Below are positions 53,120 through 63,100 of a stretch of 64,000 nucleotides of DNA, piece after piece. A model generated the notes under the pieces. That model was not told the origin of the DNA. It made no database searches and saw only the letters and a list, made by a program, of their open reading frames with translations. The DNA lies in the NCBI RefSeq assembly GCF_016735615.1, contig NZ_JAERSF010000002.1, forward strand, positions 930,001-994,000. The letters are read 5' to 3'. Position numbers and translations under genes: made by a program. The stretch comes from Flavobacterium tagetis. Lineage in GTDB: Bacteria; Bacteroidota; Bacteroidia; Flavobacteriales; Flavobacteriaceae. Numbering within the stretch: the stretch's first letter is position 1; each line of letters starts with the position of its first letter.

Positions 53120-54142
53120 ATGAAAAAATACCTAATCCTTTTTCTGTTCACAACAATAAGTTTTGCACAGCAAAAAACATTCACAAACCCAATCCTTCCA
53201 TCAGGAGCAGATCCTTACAGCACGTATTACAAAGGCTATTATTACTATACCAACACGCTTGGAAATAAACTGGTGCTGTGGAAAACAAAAGACCTTTCGG
53301 ATATCAAAAATGCCGAAAGCAAAGTGATTTGGACACCACCCAAAAACACCAATTATTCGGCAGAAATCTGGGCGCCAGAGTTTCATATCATCAACGGAAA
53401 ATGGTATTGCTATTTTGCGGCAGATAATGGCGATAACAACAATCACAGGATGTATGTTCTGGAAAATAAATCATCAGATCCGTTTAAAGGGAAGTTTGAA
53501 TTTAAAGGCAAAATCGCTGCGAACACCGATAAATGGGCAATTGACGGAAATGTTTTTGAATATAAAAAACAGCTGTACATGATTTGGGCTGGTTGGGAAG
53601 GCGACAAAAACGGACAGCAGAATATTTATATCGCTAAAATGAAAAATCCGCTTGAAATTGATGGCGATCGCGTTATGATTTCTGCACCAACAAACGATTG
53701 GGAGACACATGGCGCTTTGCATGATGAGGTAAATCCACCACAGGTAAATGTGAACGAAGGGCCACAGTTTTTAGAAAGAAATGGAAAAATCTTCATTGTG
53801 TTTTCGGCAAGCGGCTGCTGGACCGATTTCTATGCTTTAGGATTGTTAACCTTTACGGGCACAGATAATTTGCTAGATGCAAATGCTTGGAAGAAATCTC
53901 CTGAGCCTATTTTCAGACAATCAGAAAAAAACAAAGTTTACGCGCCGGGACATAATTCATTCTTTAAATCTCCCGATGGAAAAGAAGATTGGATTTTATA
54001 CCATGCCAATTCAAACCCAGGAGAGGGTTGCGGCAACAAAAGATCACCAAGAATGCAGAAAATAGAGTGGGACGCCAACGGTTTTCCAGTTTTGGGTGAG
54101 CCAGTTAGTGAAGGAACGCCATTGGCTATTCCGTCAAAATAA
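53120..54142 (+). CDS. Glycoside hydrolase family 43 (arabinofuranosidase/xylosidase type)
   Basis: 340 aa with a signal peptide (LILFLFTTISFAQQ). The five-bladed propeller has the canonical triad: D31 in LPSGADPYS, D142 in KWAIDGNVF and E213 in VNEGPQF, plus SAEIWAPEFH and HNSFFKSPDGKEDWILYHA blocks. The C-terminal GCGNKRSPRMQKIEWDANGFP is a common GH43 motif. Such enzymes release L-arabinofuranose or xylose by inversion. It lies 109 bp after the GH2 gene, across an inverted repeat, and 57 bp before the epimerase gene. Confidence 0.92.
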   Translation: MKKYLILFLFTTISFAQQKTFTNPILPSGADPYSTYYKGYYYYTNTLGNKLVLWKTKDLSDIKNAESKVIWTPPKNTNYSAEIWAPEFHIINGKWYCYFAADNGDNNNHRMYVLENKSSDPFKGKFEFKGKIAANTDKWAIDGNVFEYKKQLYMIWAGWEGDKNGQQNIYIAKMKNPLEIDGDRVMISAPTNDWETHGALHDEVNPPQVNVNEGPQFLERNGKIFIVFSASGCWTDFYALGLLTFTGTDNLLDANAWKKSPEPIFRQSEKNKVYAPGHNSFFKSPDGKEDWILYHANSNPGEGCGNKRSPRMQKIEWDANGFPVLGEPVSEGTPLAIPSK

Positions 54143-54168
54143 TTAGTAAATATTTAAACCAGAGGATG

Positions 54169-54192
54169 GGATTACTTCGTTCCTCGTAATGA
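54169..54192. repeat. Short GATTACTTCGTTCCTCGTAATGAC-like palindromic word
   Basis: In the 57-bp gap before the epimerase gene, GATTACTTCGTTCCTCGTAA lies with ATTAC/GTAAT arms. I recall words of the GATTGCTTCGTTCCTCGCAATGAC type as common in Bacteroidota and other intergenic DNA. A single copy is present in this window. Confidence 0.5.
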
Positions 54193-54199
54193 CATAAAA

Positions 54200-55375
54200 A
54201 TGAAAAACATTCAAATTGCTGCAGTTTTGTTGCTTGTACTTTTTCAGTTTAGCTGTAAAGACAGTAAAAAGGAAAATGCGGTTTCAAAAGAAAGCTCAGA
54301 AATCAAATCAGATTCAGTAAAAACGGCTTTAGAGGCCAAAAACTTCGATACAATCATTGATGGTAAAAAAGTCGGTTTGTATTGGATCGAAAATAAAGAT
54401 ATAAAAGCTGCTTTTACCAACTATGGCGGGCGATTAGTAGGTTTGTGGGTTAAGGATAAAAACGGAAAACCAACCGATGTTGTAGTCGGAATGAATAGCG
54501 TAAAAGGCTTTAAAAATTCCACAGAACCCTACTTTGGCGCTACAATCGGAAGAGTTGGCAACAGAGTTGCATTAGGTAAGTTTACGCTCGAAGGAAAGCA
54601 CTATCAGATTCCGCTTAATAACGGAAAAAATGCGCTACACGCTGGTGTAAAAGGGTTTCAAGACGTTGTTTGGAATGTTGAAAAGACAAATGAGAATACG
54701 CTGGTTTTTACGTATGCTTCGCCAGATGGAGAACAAGGTTTTCCCGGAAATCTAAATGTAAAAGTAACTTATTCTATTACAGATGATCATGCGGTAAAAA
54801 TGGAATATGAAGCTACAACCGATAAAACTACGATTGTCAATTTAACCAATCATGCCTTTTTCAATTTGAATGGAGAAGGAAGCGGAGCAATTTTAAATCA
54901 TGAATTACAGATTTACGGAGATAAATTTACACCCGTTGATGAAGGTTTGATTCCGACTGGAGAATTGAAATCGGTAAAAAATACACCATTCGATTTTACA
55001 TCAAAACATAAAATTGGCGAAAGAATAGAAAACAAAGACGAACAGCTGAAATTCGGAAAAGGTTATGACCATAATTATGTGCTTAATGGCACTAAAAAAG
55101 ACGGGTTTATTCATGCGGCAACGATTAAAGGTGATGTTTCAGGTATTACTTTAGATATTTACACAGAAGAACCTGGACTACAATTTTATAGTGGAAATTT
55201 TATGCAAAGAAAAAACATCTTTAAATCAGGTGCTAAAGATGATTTTAGGACTGCTTTTGCGTTAGAAACACAGCACTTTCCAGATGCGCCAAATCAGCCA
55301 AAATTCCCTCAAATAACTTTAAAGGCAGGAGAGAAGTATCATACGGTTTCTTTGTATCAATTTTCGGCTAAATAG
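54200..55375 (+). CDS. galM: Aldose 1-epimerase (mutarotase), lipoprotein form
   Basis: 391 aa. Lipoprotein leader with C20 (LLLVLFQFSCKDSKK), then a beta-supersandwich of the galactose mutarotase type: FTNYGGRLVGLWV, GRVGNRVALGKFTLEGK, NNGKNALHAG (H147), LTNHAFFNL (H218) and catalytic Glu356 in ALETQHFPDAPNQPKFP. It interconverts alpha and beta anomers of galactose, glucose or arabinose released by the PUL enzymes. A periplasmic or outer-membrane location is indicated by the lipobox. A short repeat word at 54169-54192 precedes it. Confidence 0.93.
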   Translation: MKNIQIAAVLLLVLFQFSCKDSKKENAVSKESSEIKSDSVKTALEAKNFDTIIDGKKVGLYWIENKDIKAAFTNYGGRLVGLWVKDKNGKPTDVVVGMNSVKGFKNSTEPYFGATIGRVGNRVALGKFTLEGKHYQIPLNNGKNALHAGVKGFQDVVWNVEKTNENTLVFTYASPDGEQGFPGNLNVKVTYSITDDHAVKMEYEATTDKTTIVNLTNHAFFNLNGEGSGAILNHELQIYGDKFTPVDEGLIPTGELKSVKNTPFDFTSKHKIGERIENKDEQLKFGKGYDHNYVLNGTKKDGFIHAATIKGDVSGITLDIYTEEPGLQFYSGNFMQRKNIFKSGAKDDFRTAFALETQHFPDAPNQPKFPQITLKAGEKYHTVSLYQFSAK

Positions 55376-55571
55376 TAAGGAGTTTTGAGCTGGAAATTAG
55401 GAATTGAAAAACGTTATTCGAAAGACTTTTTTGTAAAAAATAAAAAGGAGTTTTTTGAAGGGAAATGATAGATTTTTATCAAAATTTGCATCATAGAGGT
55501 TTTCTATAGTGTTGTTTTAACTAATTGATTTTTAGTTTTTAAATTGATTTAATTGAATAAAAAGTTTAATT

Positions 55572-56552
55572 ATGGAAATAAAAAAATATTTTACGATTTT
55601 AAGCCTGTTTTGTGTCTTTATTTGTTGTTCTCAAGACAAAGAAACGGCTAAAAAAACGACTTCAAAAGAGCAGCCAATCTTGCTGGCTGATCCGACCATT
55701 TTTTACGAAAATGGAGTTTATTATTTGTACGGGACAACGACAGGAGATTTTCCTAATGGAGAAGGTTTTCAAGTGTACACTTCTTCCGATTTAAAAAAAT
55801 GGAAAGGCCCTGTTGGAGCGCAAAATGGACTGGCATTAAAAAAAGGAGATGCTTATGGAACGAAAGGTTTTTGGGCACCACAAGTTTTTAAAAGCAACAA
55901 TAAGTTTTATATGATCTATACTGCCGATGAGAATATTGCCATTGCAAGCAGTGATAGTCCGCTTGGACCATTTAAAAACGATTCTAAGACTCCAATGTTT
56001 AATTCGGGCAAACAGATTGATCCTTTCTTTTTTGTTGATCAGGATGGCAAAAAATACCTTTATCACGTGCGTTTGACTAACGGGAACCGAATCTTTGTAG
56101 CCGAATTGAAAGATGATTTGTCTGGAATTAAAGAAGAAACATTGAAAGAATGTATTTCCGGTGTTCTTCCGTGGGAAAATACCCAAAATGTTTCTTGGCC
56201 GGTTACAGAAGGGCCAACGGTTTTGAAACACAATGATTTATATTATATGATTTATTCTGCAAACGATTTTAGAAATCCAGATTATGCAGTGGGTTATGCA
56301 ACCGCTAAGAGTCCGCTGGGACCTTGGGAAAAAGCAACTGAAAGTCCGATTATCAGTAAAAAAGATGTTGGAATAAATGGAGTAGGTCACGGGGATGTTT
56401 TCTATGATAAAAACGGAAAAATGAAGTATGTGCTGCATACACATTTTAGCAATAGCGGTGTTTCTCCAAGAAAAGCAGCAATAATCGATATTGATTTTGA
56501 AGGAAATAAACTTAGGGCAGACGCCAAAAGTTTTGTTTTATTGAAAGAATAA
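55572..56552 (+). CDS. Glycoside hydrolase family 43 lipoprotein
   Basis: 326 aa. Leader with a lipobox-like C18/C19 (FCVFICCSQDK). The propeller triad is D40 in ILLADPTIFYENGVYYLYG, D150 in GKQIDPFFFVDQDGKKYLY and E213 in PVTEGPTVLKHNDLYYMIYSAN, followed by the GHGDVFYDKNGKMKYVLHTHFS block. It is clearly GH43, of the beta-xylosidase/alpha-L-arabinofuranosidase group. It is the last gene of the PUL: a Rho-independent terminator follows within 60 bp. A 196-bp gap before it holds no obvious repeat or hairpin. Confidence 0.92.
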   Translation: MEIKKYFTILSLFCVFICCSQDKETAKKTTSKEQPILLADPTIFYENGVYYLYGTTTGDFPNGEGFQVYTSSDLKKWKGPVGAQNGLALKKGDAYGTKGFWAPQVFKSNNKFYMIYTADENIAIASSDSPLGPFKNDSKTPMFNSGKQIDPFFFVDQDGKKYLYHVRLTNGNRIFVAELKDDLSGIKEETLKECISGVLPWENTQNVSWPVTEGPTVLKHNDLYYMIYSANDFRNPDYAVGYATAKSPLGPWEKATESPIISKKDVGINGVGHGDVFYDKNGKMKYVLHTHFSNSGVSPRKAAIIDIDFEGNKLRADAKSFVLLKE

Positions 56553-56581
56553 AACTTATGATTTTAGGGTTGATAACGTTG

Positions 56582-56612
56582 GGCTGTCTCAAATTGAGTC
56601 AGCCTTTTTTTA
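56582..56612 (+). terminator. Terminator closing the PUL
   Basis: Stem GGCTGTCTCAA / TTGAGTCAGCC (10 of 11 pairs) followed by a run of seven T, 29 bases after the GH43 stop. Confidence 0.8.
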
Positions 56613-56651
56613 ACATTTTAACCTGCTTTTAACACGGATGCCATTTTAATA

Positions 56652-56681
56652 TTGTCTATTTCAGTTCAGATTCGTACATTG
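56652..56681 (+). promoter_or_regulatory. Promoter-like TTG-N20-TACATTG of the FabZ-like gene
   Basis: TTG (56652-56654) and TACATTG (56675-56681), one T short of the consensus, 15 bases before the ATG at 56697. This placement supports the ATG over the longer upstream frame. Confidence 0.38.
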
Positions 56682-56696
56682 TTAAAAATTACAGAC

Positions 56697-57110
56697 ATGA
56701 CAAAAAAAATAGAAGATTTAATTCCGCATCGTGCTCCATTTCTTTTTGTAGATGAAATTATTTCTTATACAACAGATACAATCATTGGTTTAAAGACATT
56801 TACAGATAAAGATGCTTGGCTTCAGGGCAGTTTTCCCGATTTTAATTTTGTTCCAGGAACGATTTTGATTGAAGCTATGGCGCAATGTGGCGGTGCAGGA
56901 ATAAAACTTTTAGGAATTGCAGATGGCGTTTTTGGCTTGGTTAGTATGGATAATGTTGAGTTTTTTGCGGGCGTTGAGTTCAATAAACTCGTTAAATTTG
57001 TTGTAAAAAACATTCGTACGAGCGAAAAAATCATAAAACAATCGGGTGAAGCTTTTGATGAAGATAAATTGATTATGAAAGGGGAATGGATGTGCGTAAA
57101 ACTTCAGTGA
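56697..57110 (+). CDS. FabZ-like hot-dog-fold protein with altered catalytic residue
   Basis: 137 aa from ATG 56697. The pattern matches FabZ 3-hydroxyacyl-ACP dehydratase: LIPHRAPFLFVDEI at the start, then QGSFPDFNFVPGTILIEAMAQCGG. The conserved catalytic His of GHFPGxP is Ser45 here (codon agt), while the catalytic Glu (E59) is kept at the standard 14-residue spacing. It may bind acyl-ACP without dehydrating it, or use a different mechanism. It is not part of a fatty-acid synthesis cluster and has its own promoter-like TTG-N20-TACATTG. It is convergent with the OmpA gene. Confidence 0.82.
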   Translation: MTKKIEDLIPHRAPFLFVDEIISYTTDTIIGLKTFTDKDAWLQGSFPDFNFVPGTILIEAMAQCGGAGIKLLGIADGVFGLVSMDNVEFFAGVEFNKLVKFVVKNIRTSEKIIKQSGEAFDEDKLIMKGEWMCVKLQ

Positions 57111-57153
57111 GAGAATAGTCAATAGAGAAAAGAAGCAAGAAGAAAAATTATAG

Positions 57154-57191
57154 AAAAAACGCCTTAAGATTGGATTCTTAAGGCGTTTTTT
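57154..57191. terminator. Bidirectional terminator between FabZ-like and OmpA genes
   Basis: A perfect 16-bp stem AAAAAACGCCTTAAGA / TCTTAAGGCGTTTTTT with a 6-base loop, for convergent transcription. Confidence 0.9.
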
Positions 57192-57192
57192 T

Positions 57193-59121
57193 TTACATTT
57201 TTGTTATGATGAATTCGCTTCGGCGATTGACTTGGTGCTGTGCTTCTGTACAGGGAACTCCGTTTGAACAATTATTGAGCAATTGGGTTTCTCCGTAACC
57301 AATTGCACTTTCAATTCTTTCGGGAGCAACACCTTGAGAAATTAGATAATCTCTTGTGGCTTTTGCTCTTCTGTCAGAGAGTTCGAGATTGTATTGATCG
57401 TTGGCGCGCGAGTCGGTATGTGATTCAATTTTGATTACGACAGTATTGTACTGATGCATTAAGAGAACTACTTTATTTAATTCTATTGCAGCATCATAAC
57501 GAATATTAGATTTATCTAGATCAAAGTAGATAATTCCGATTTTTATTTTTAAAAGACCATTTTCGCGCACAATCAAAGCTGGATCTAAACCAACTAAAGC
57601 TTCAGTTTTTCCTGAACTGTTTCCTGTTATAATTGCTTTAGTATTGTTGTTATAATTCTCTTTTGAAACTTCGACAGTATAAGGTGTATTGCAATTTACG
57701 TTATTGTTAAAATCGTATTTTCCGTCCAATTGAGAAACAGTTTCAGCCACCTTTATACCGTTAGCATTTTTCAGTGTTACCATGGCACCTGCAATTCTGT
57801 TGTTGGAAATGGCATCAAAAACATAACCGCTTACGGCTTGGTTGCATGATCTTTCAAAAGAGTAAATATCATCATCGCCTTTTCCTGTTTTTCTGTTGGA
57901 ACAGACAAAACCTTTATTGGTGGCTTCGTTAACGATATACCCAAAATCGTCTCTATTGCTGTTTAATGGCGCTCCAAGATTGGCTGGCGTGTCAAAAGCA
58001 CCGTCATTTATTCTGCTTTCGAATACGTCTAGTCCTCCTAAACCTAAGAATCCGTCAGAAGAAAAATACAATGCTTGATTGGTAATGTATGGAAACATCT
58101 CGCGCCCTGTCGTATTTATTTTTTCGCCTAAATTTTTTGGTTCCGAGAATTGATTGTTGCCTAAAATGTCGACTACAAAAATATCTGTAGAACCAATTGT
58201 TCCAGGCATATCCGATACGAAATAGAGCTTTTTTCCGTCTTTGCTTACCGATGGATGTCCAACAGAATAACCGTCGCTGTTAAAAGGCAGCTCCTGAATC
58301 TCTTTCCAAGTAACTGTGCCATCGCTATTTTCTACGGCTGTAGCAGAAAAGATCTTAAGATTATTAATGCCTTTGCTGTCGCGTTTCAGTTTTCCGTTAT
58401 AATTGTTTCTGGTAAAATAAATCGTTTTTTCGTCTGGAGAAAAGGCGATACAGGCTTCGTGATACTTTGTAGTGATATCTTTTCCGAAACGCTCTTTAAA
58501 AGTAACATTCGATTGTGTTTCGCTAATTTTTCCCAACTGCATGTTCAAGTAAGGCTGATCATTCCATCCGTATTTTTCAGTTTTAAAATATGAAGAATCA
58601 ACTGTGGTAGAGTAAACCAGATCGCCTTTGTAAAACATTGGGCCAAAATCAGAATAAGCTGAATTGATATCTAAGTTTTCAAGCAAAAAAGAAGGTTTTA
58701 TGTTTTCTATATCTTCTAATGTCACATTTTTAAGCGAAAAGTTCTTCGCTCTCACGTCTGTCGATTTTTGTTTTTCGGCAAAGGCTTTCATCCATTTTTT
58801 TGCCAATTCATAATTTTGAATTCCCTGTAGCGATTGTGCATAACGAAATAGATATTCGGCAGAAACTTCGTTGGGATAATCCGCAATCAGCTTTCCATAC
58901 CATTTTGAGGCACTTGACATTCTAGTATTAAAATAATAAGCGTCTCCAAGCCGCTGCAGCGTTTCTTTAGAAGCGTCTCCATTATTTATTGAAAGTTCGT
59001 ACGATTTTGCGGCTTCAACATAATACATCTTATCAAAAAGAGCGTCGGCTGTTTTGTTTTTGGTTTGTGAATGAATCAGCTGTATAACCAATAATGCGAG
59101 TATAGTAATTGTTCTTTTCAT
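57193..59121 (-). CDS. OmpA-family lipid-independent envelope protein with TPR and PD40 repeats (PorE-like)
   Basis: 642 aa. A signal peptide is followed by a TPR-like region (ADALFDKMYYVEAAKSYELSI...AYYFNTRMSSASKWYGKL), WD40-like PD40 propeller repeats (AFSPDEKTIYFTRNNYNGK; GHPSVSKDGKKLYFVSDMPG; DDFGYIVNEATNKGFVCSNR), a carboxypeptidase-regulatory-like domain (SGYVFDAISNNRIAGAMVTL) and a C-terminal OmpA peptidoglycan-binding domain (IYFDLDKSNIR; SHTDSRANDQYNLELSDRRA). This architecture is typical of OmpA proteins encoded with T9SS adhesins. It lies 12 bp after the PorP/SprF gene, in the same operon. It probably anchors the surface complex to the cell wall (inference). Confidence 0.92.
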   Translation of the reverse strand: MKRTITILALLVIQLIHSQTKNKTADALFDKMYYVEAAKSYELSINNGDASKETLQRLGDAYYFNTRMSSASKWYGKLIADYPNEVSAEYLFRYAQSLQGIQNYELAKKWMKAFAEKQKSTDVRAKNFSLKNVTLEDIENIKPSFLLENLDINSAYSDFGPMFYKGDLVYSTTVDSSYFKTEKYGWNDQPYLNMQLGKISETQSNVTFKERFGKDITTKYHEACIAFSPDEKTIYFTRNNYNGKLKRDSKGINNLKIFSATAVENSDGTVTWKEIQELPFNSDGYSVGHPSVSKDGKKLYFVSDMPGTIGSTDIFVVDILGNNQFSEPKNLGEKINTTGREMFPYITNQALYFSSDGFLGLGGLDVFESRINDGAFDTPANLGAPLNSNRDDFGYIVNEATNKGFVCSNRKTGKGDDDIYSFERSCNQAVSGYVFDAISNNRIAGAMVTLKNANGIKVAETVSQLDGKYDFNNNVNCNTPYTVEVSKENYNNNTKAIITGNSSGKTEALVGLDPALIVRENGLLKIKIGIIYFDLDKSNIRYDAAIELNKVVLLMHQYNTVVIKIESHTDSRANDQYNLELSDRRAKATRDYLISQGVAPERIESAIGYGETQLLNNCSNGVPCTEAQHQVNRRSEFIITKM

Positions 59122-59133
59122 AGACTATCCGTA

Positions 59134-60057
59134 TTAAAAGAATCTTGGTGATTTTAATCCTTTTTTGCGTGAAACTAGTTCAAAGCGAAGCATGATTTCG
59201 TGCGTACCATTGTTGTAATTTTGTAAAGCGGTTGTAGTATAATCGTAGGCATAACCAGCCATAATCATTGGCGTTATCTGTATGCCGACTAAACCGCTAA
59301 CCGAATCTGATGTACGATAAGAAGCTCCGAGCGTTATGGCATTGTTGAACATGAAATTGGCTGAGAAATCGGCAATAATTGGAGCTCCAGCAACATATTT
59401 TACCAAAACGGCTGGTTTGAATTTGGTATGTGCTGAAAGGTCAAAAACAATACCTCCAATAAGATATACGTGTATTCTCTGATTGACTAGATCATCGCTG
59501 ATATCATCGTAGGTATAGCGTTCACGGGTCATGAAATTTGGAACTGAAATTCCGATGTAATCTCTTTCTCCATGCCAGTATAGTCCAGCACCTACAACAG
59601 GCAAAAATTTATTGGTAATGTTTTCTCGAAATTGGGAATCAGGGTCTTTGTGGCTTCCTTTAGACCAGTCAATATTAATAACACGCCCGCCGCCTTTTAA
59701 TCCGAATGAGAGTTTGTGGGTTTCTCCAGATTTAATGGTATAAGAGAAGTTTGCATCTAAATACTGTTCTTCTGTAGGTCCGATTTCTTCATTTACAATT
59801 GAGATTCCAAGACCGACATTTTTTCCGAGAGGAGTGTCTAATGAAAAACTTTGTGTATCTGGAGCGCCTTCAATACCAACCCACTGCGTTCTTAAAAGAC
59901 CAGTTACGGTTAAATGTCCAAGAGATCCGGCATAAGCTGAGTTTACGGTCATTGTATTATACATATATTGCGTGTATTGCGGGTCCTGTTGTGCAAAGGC
60001 TCCATATACCGAGAATAGAGTAATTATCGCGAAAACCTTTTTTATATTTTTAATCAT
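59134..60057 (-). CDS. PorP/SprF-family type IX secretion outer-membrane protein
   Basis: About 307 aa from ATG 60057; an ATG at 60099 is also in frame, but the later start gives a clean signal peptide (FAIITLFSVYGAFAQ). The family signature QQDPQYTQYMYNTMTVNSAYAGS appears directly after the signal. A beta-barrel of alternating strands follows. SprF-like proteins are needed for secretion or surface attachment of the giant adhesin encoded just upstream. It sits between the adhesin and the OmpA gene in a three-gene minus-strand operon. Confidence 0.93.
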   Translation of the reverse strand: MIKNIKKVFAIITLFSVYGAFAQQDPQYTQYMYNTMTVNSAYAGSLGHLTVTGLLRTQWVGIEGAPDTQSFSLDTPLGKNVGLGISIVNEEIGPTEEQYLDANFSYTIKSGETHKLSFGLKGGGRVINIDWSKGSHKDPDSQFRENITNKFLPVVGAGLYWHGERDYIGISVPNFMTRERYTYDDISDDLVNQRIHVYLIGGIVFDLSAHTKFKPAVLVKYVAGAPIIADFSANFMFNNAITLGASYRTSDSVSGLVGIQITPMIMAGYAYDYTTTALQNYNNGTHEIMLRFELVSRKKGLKSPRFF

Positions 60058-60112
60058 AGCCAATTCTATTTTGGTTAATCCTATTCTTAAACTTTTCATT
60101 TTCTGGATGGTT

Positions 60113-63100
60113 TTATTTTAGGTAAACCCATCCAGAGGTTTTTTTAGATCCGTCTCCTAAATCAAGAATATAGAAATAGGTTCCTTCAGGAAGCGTTTTG
60201 GCAGAGCCATCTGCTTTTCCATCCCAAGTATTTTTATAGCCTTTTTGGTAGTAAACCAAGTTACCCCAACGATTAAAGATTTCGAGCTGATTATTTGGAT
60301 ATCTTTCGATACAATCAATATAGAAGAAGTCGTTCTGGCCATCATCATTTGGTGAAAACTCATTGTAAATTTTCAGACAGTTTGGCGAAACAGTTGCACT
60401 ATCTTGATTGTTTGCCGAATTAGTATCTATCTGATCCAGTTTTGTCAAATGTGCTGTGTTCAGATAATCATTAAAATCTACCACTTTAACCGTCAAATTT
60501 AGCGTTTGTAAAGCTCCTGCATTGATTGATGGAATACTCCAAATACCTGTTTTAGAATCATAAGTTCCTGAGCTTGCAGTTGAGCTTATAAATGAGTATC
60601 CTTTTGGCAATGCATCCTGAACCTCTACATTTGTGGCAGTTATATTGCCATGGTTTTCTGCTGTAATGGTAAAGGTTGCTTGAGTGTCCATTGGAACATC
60701 TGTTTTATCAACTTCTTTATTAATGGCTACATCTGTAGAAGGAACATTGATAGATTCAGAATCTTCATCGTCCTCGCTTTGATCTCCGTTATCATTATTA
60801 GGAGTAGAATCCGGGTCAAATTGATTGCTTGCTGTTACTTGAGCAATATTAACATAATCTACGCTTTCCAATCCAAGTGGGTTTGCTACAGTAGCGTCGT
60901 ATGTTAGCATAATACCTCCTACAGGAACGGTTAGATTCACCCATTTTATAATATCTTTGCTGAAGATTCCACCATTATTGATATTCGAAATATTCTTGAA
61001 TCCAAGCGGTATCAAGTCTTCAACAGCAACTCCAGTAGCAGTGCTTGGTCCATCATTATTAAGCTGGAGCGTGAATGTTACAACTTCGTTTACATTTGCG
61101 TTTTTGTTGCTGGCTGTTTTTTCCAAACTTAAATCGGCAACTGCAATTTTAATCTGTAAGCTGTCATAATCATCTTCTGTTGTAACCCCGTTATTTGGAG
61201 TTGAATCAGGATCAGGCAGGTTACTGGCTATAACCTCAGTTATATTTGTGTATTCGCCTGCTGCACCCGATGGCTTATTCACTGTTGTATAAATATCCAG
61301 CGATTGATCTGTTCCAGTAGGAATGTTTCCGACATTCCAAATGCCTGTGACATAGTTATATAACCCACTTGTAGGACTGCTGGTCTGATAAGTAAATCCA
61401 GGAGGCAGCAAGTCTTTGACTCTTACGCCAGATGCATCTGCAGGACCATCATTGGTAACGGTGACAGTAAAAATAACTGTTGCACCTACATCGTAAACAG
61501 CATCTTGATTTAAAGCTGTTTTTTTAATAGATAAATCTGCCATTACAATTACTGGTGTAACAGAAATACTATCATAATCATCTTCAGTTGTAACGCTGTT
61601 GCCTGGCGTACTGTCTGGATCATGCTGATCTGCGGTCATGATTTCGGCTACATTTAAATATTCGTCTGCAGTGCCTGTTGGAGCTTTTACTAAAACATTT
61701 AAAATTAAAGTATGGCTATTTCCAGGCAATATAATTCCTGGACTCCATTCGCCAGTTAAACGATTATAAGGCCCTGAAGTAGAACTGTGAAAAATATAAT
61801 CATATCCAGAAGGCAGTACATCTTTTATTGTAACGCCAGTAGCATTGCTTGGTCCTGAATTGGTTACTGTGATTGAGAATGAGATTTCTGATCCTACAGC
61901 AGGAGTAAGGATATTATTGATTACTTTTTTCTCGATAGAAAGATCAGAAACTGCAGGAACAGGAGTTAGCAATAATGAACTTATATCGTCCTCACCGCTG
62001 ACATTATTATTTGGTGTCGAATCTGGATCCAGTTCATTAGAAGCATACACTTCAGCGATGTTTAAATAATTGCCTGTTGTATTTACTTTTGCACCAATTA
62101 ATAGAGATTCTGAACCGCCATTTGGTATGGTTCCGATATCCCAAATTCCTGTTGTATTATGATATTGGCCAGCTGTTGAACTGTAGACTACATATTCATA
62201 ACCGCTTGGCAGCATATCTATTACCTTAACGCCAGTTGCATTTTGCGGTCCACTATTTTTTACAGTTACTTCAAAAGTGATGGTAGCACCAAATATCGGA
62301 CTAAAGTTACCGCCCACGACTGCTTTTGTAAGCGATAAATCGGCCATTGGAACAACAGGCGACGTTCCAATTTCAGCATAATCATCTTCTGTTGTAATTC
62401 CGTTGTTTGGAGTTGAGTTAGGGTCAAGAAGACTGCTTGCAGTAACTTCGCTTGTATTTAAATAATTGCCAGAAGCATTTACGATGGCTGTCAGTTGAAG
62501 CGTTTGCGAATCTCCATTTATTAATGAGCCAATAGTCCATTTTCCTGTTACATTGTTATAGGTTCCTTTTGTTGCGGTAAAACTAGAAAATGTATATCCC
62601 GATGGAAGCAAATCTGTCACTTCAACTCCTGTTGTGTTTTCCGGCCCTTTATTGGTAATGATTATTTCAAAAGTGACTGGAGCACCAATTAGAGGAGTTG
62701 GATTATTAACTGTTTTAGTCAATGATAAATCGGCTGTTTGTTGAGATGGTACAACTCTATTGCCAATGGTTGCGTAATCATCTTCGCTTGCAATTCCATT
62801 ATTTGGAGTAGAATCGGGATCAGGAAGATCGCTAGCAGTTACTTCTGCAACGTTTGAATAATTTCCAGAAGCATTTACAACTGCAGTTATTTGTAATACT
62901 TGAGAATCTCCGTTAAGAAGTGAACCAATGTTCCACTTTCCGGTAGCGCTGTTATAAGTCCCTTTGGTGGCAGAATAGCTACTGAAAGTATAACCGCTTG
63001 AAAGGAGGTCTGTTACTTCGACTCCGGTTGTATTCTGTGGACCGTCATTGGTTACAACAATTTCAAAAATGACTTGCGAGCCTACAAGAGGCGAAAGGTT

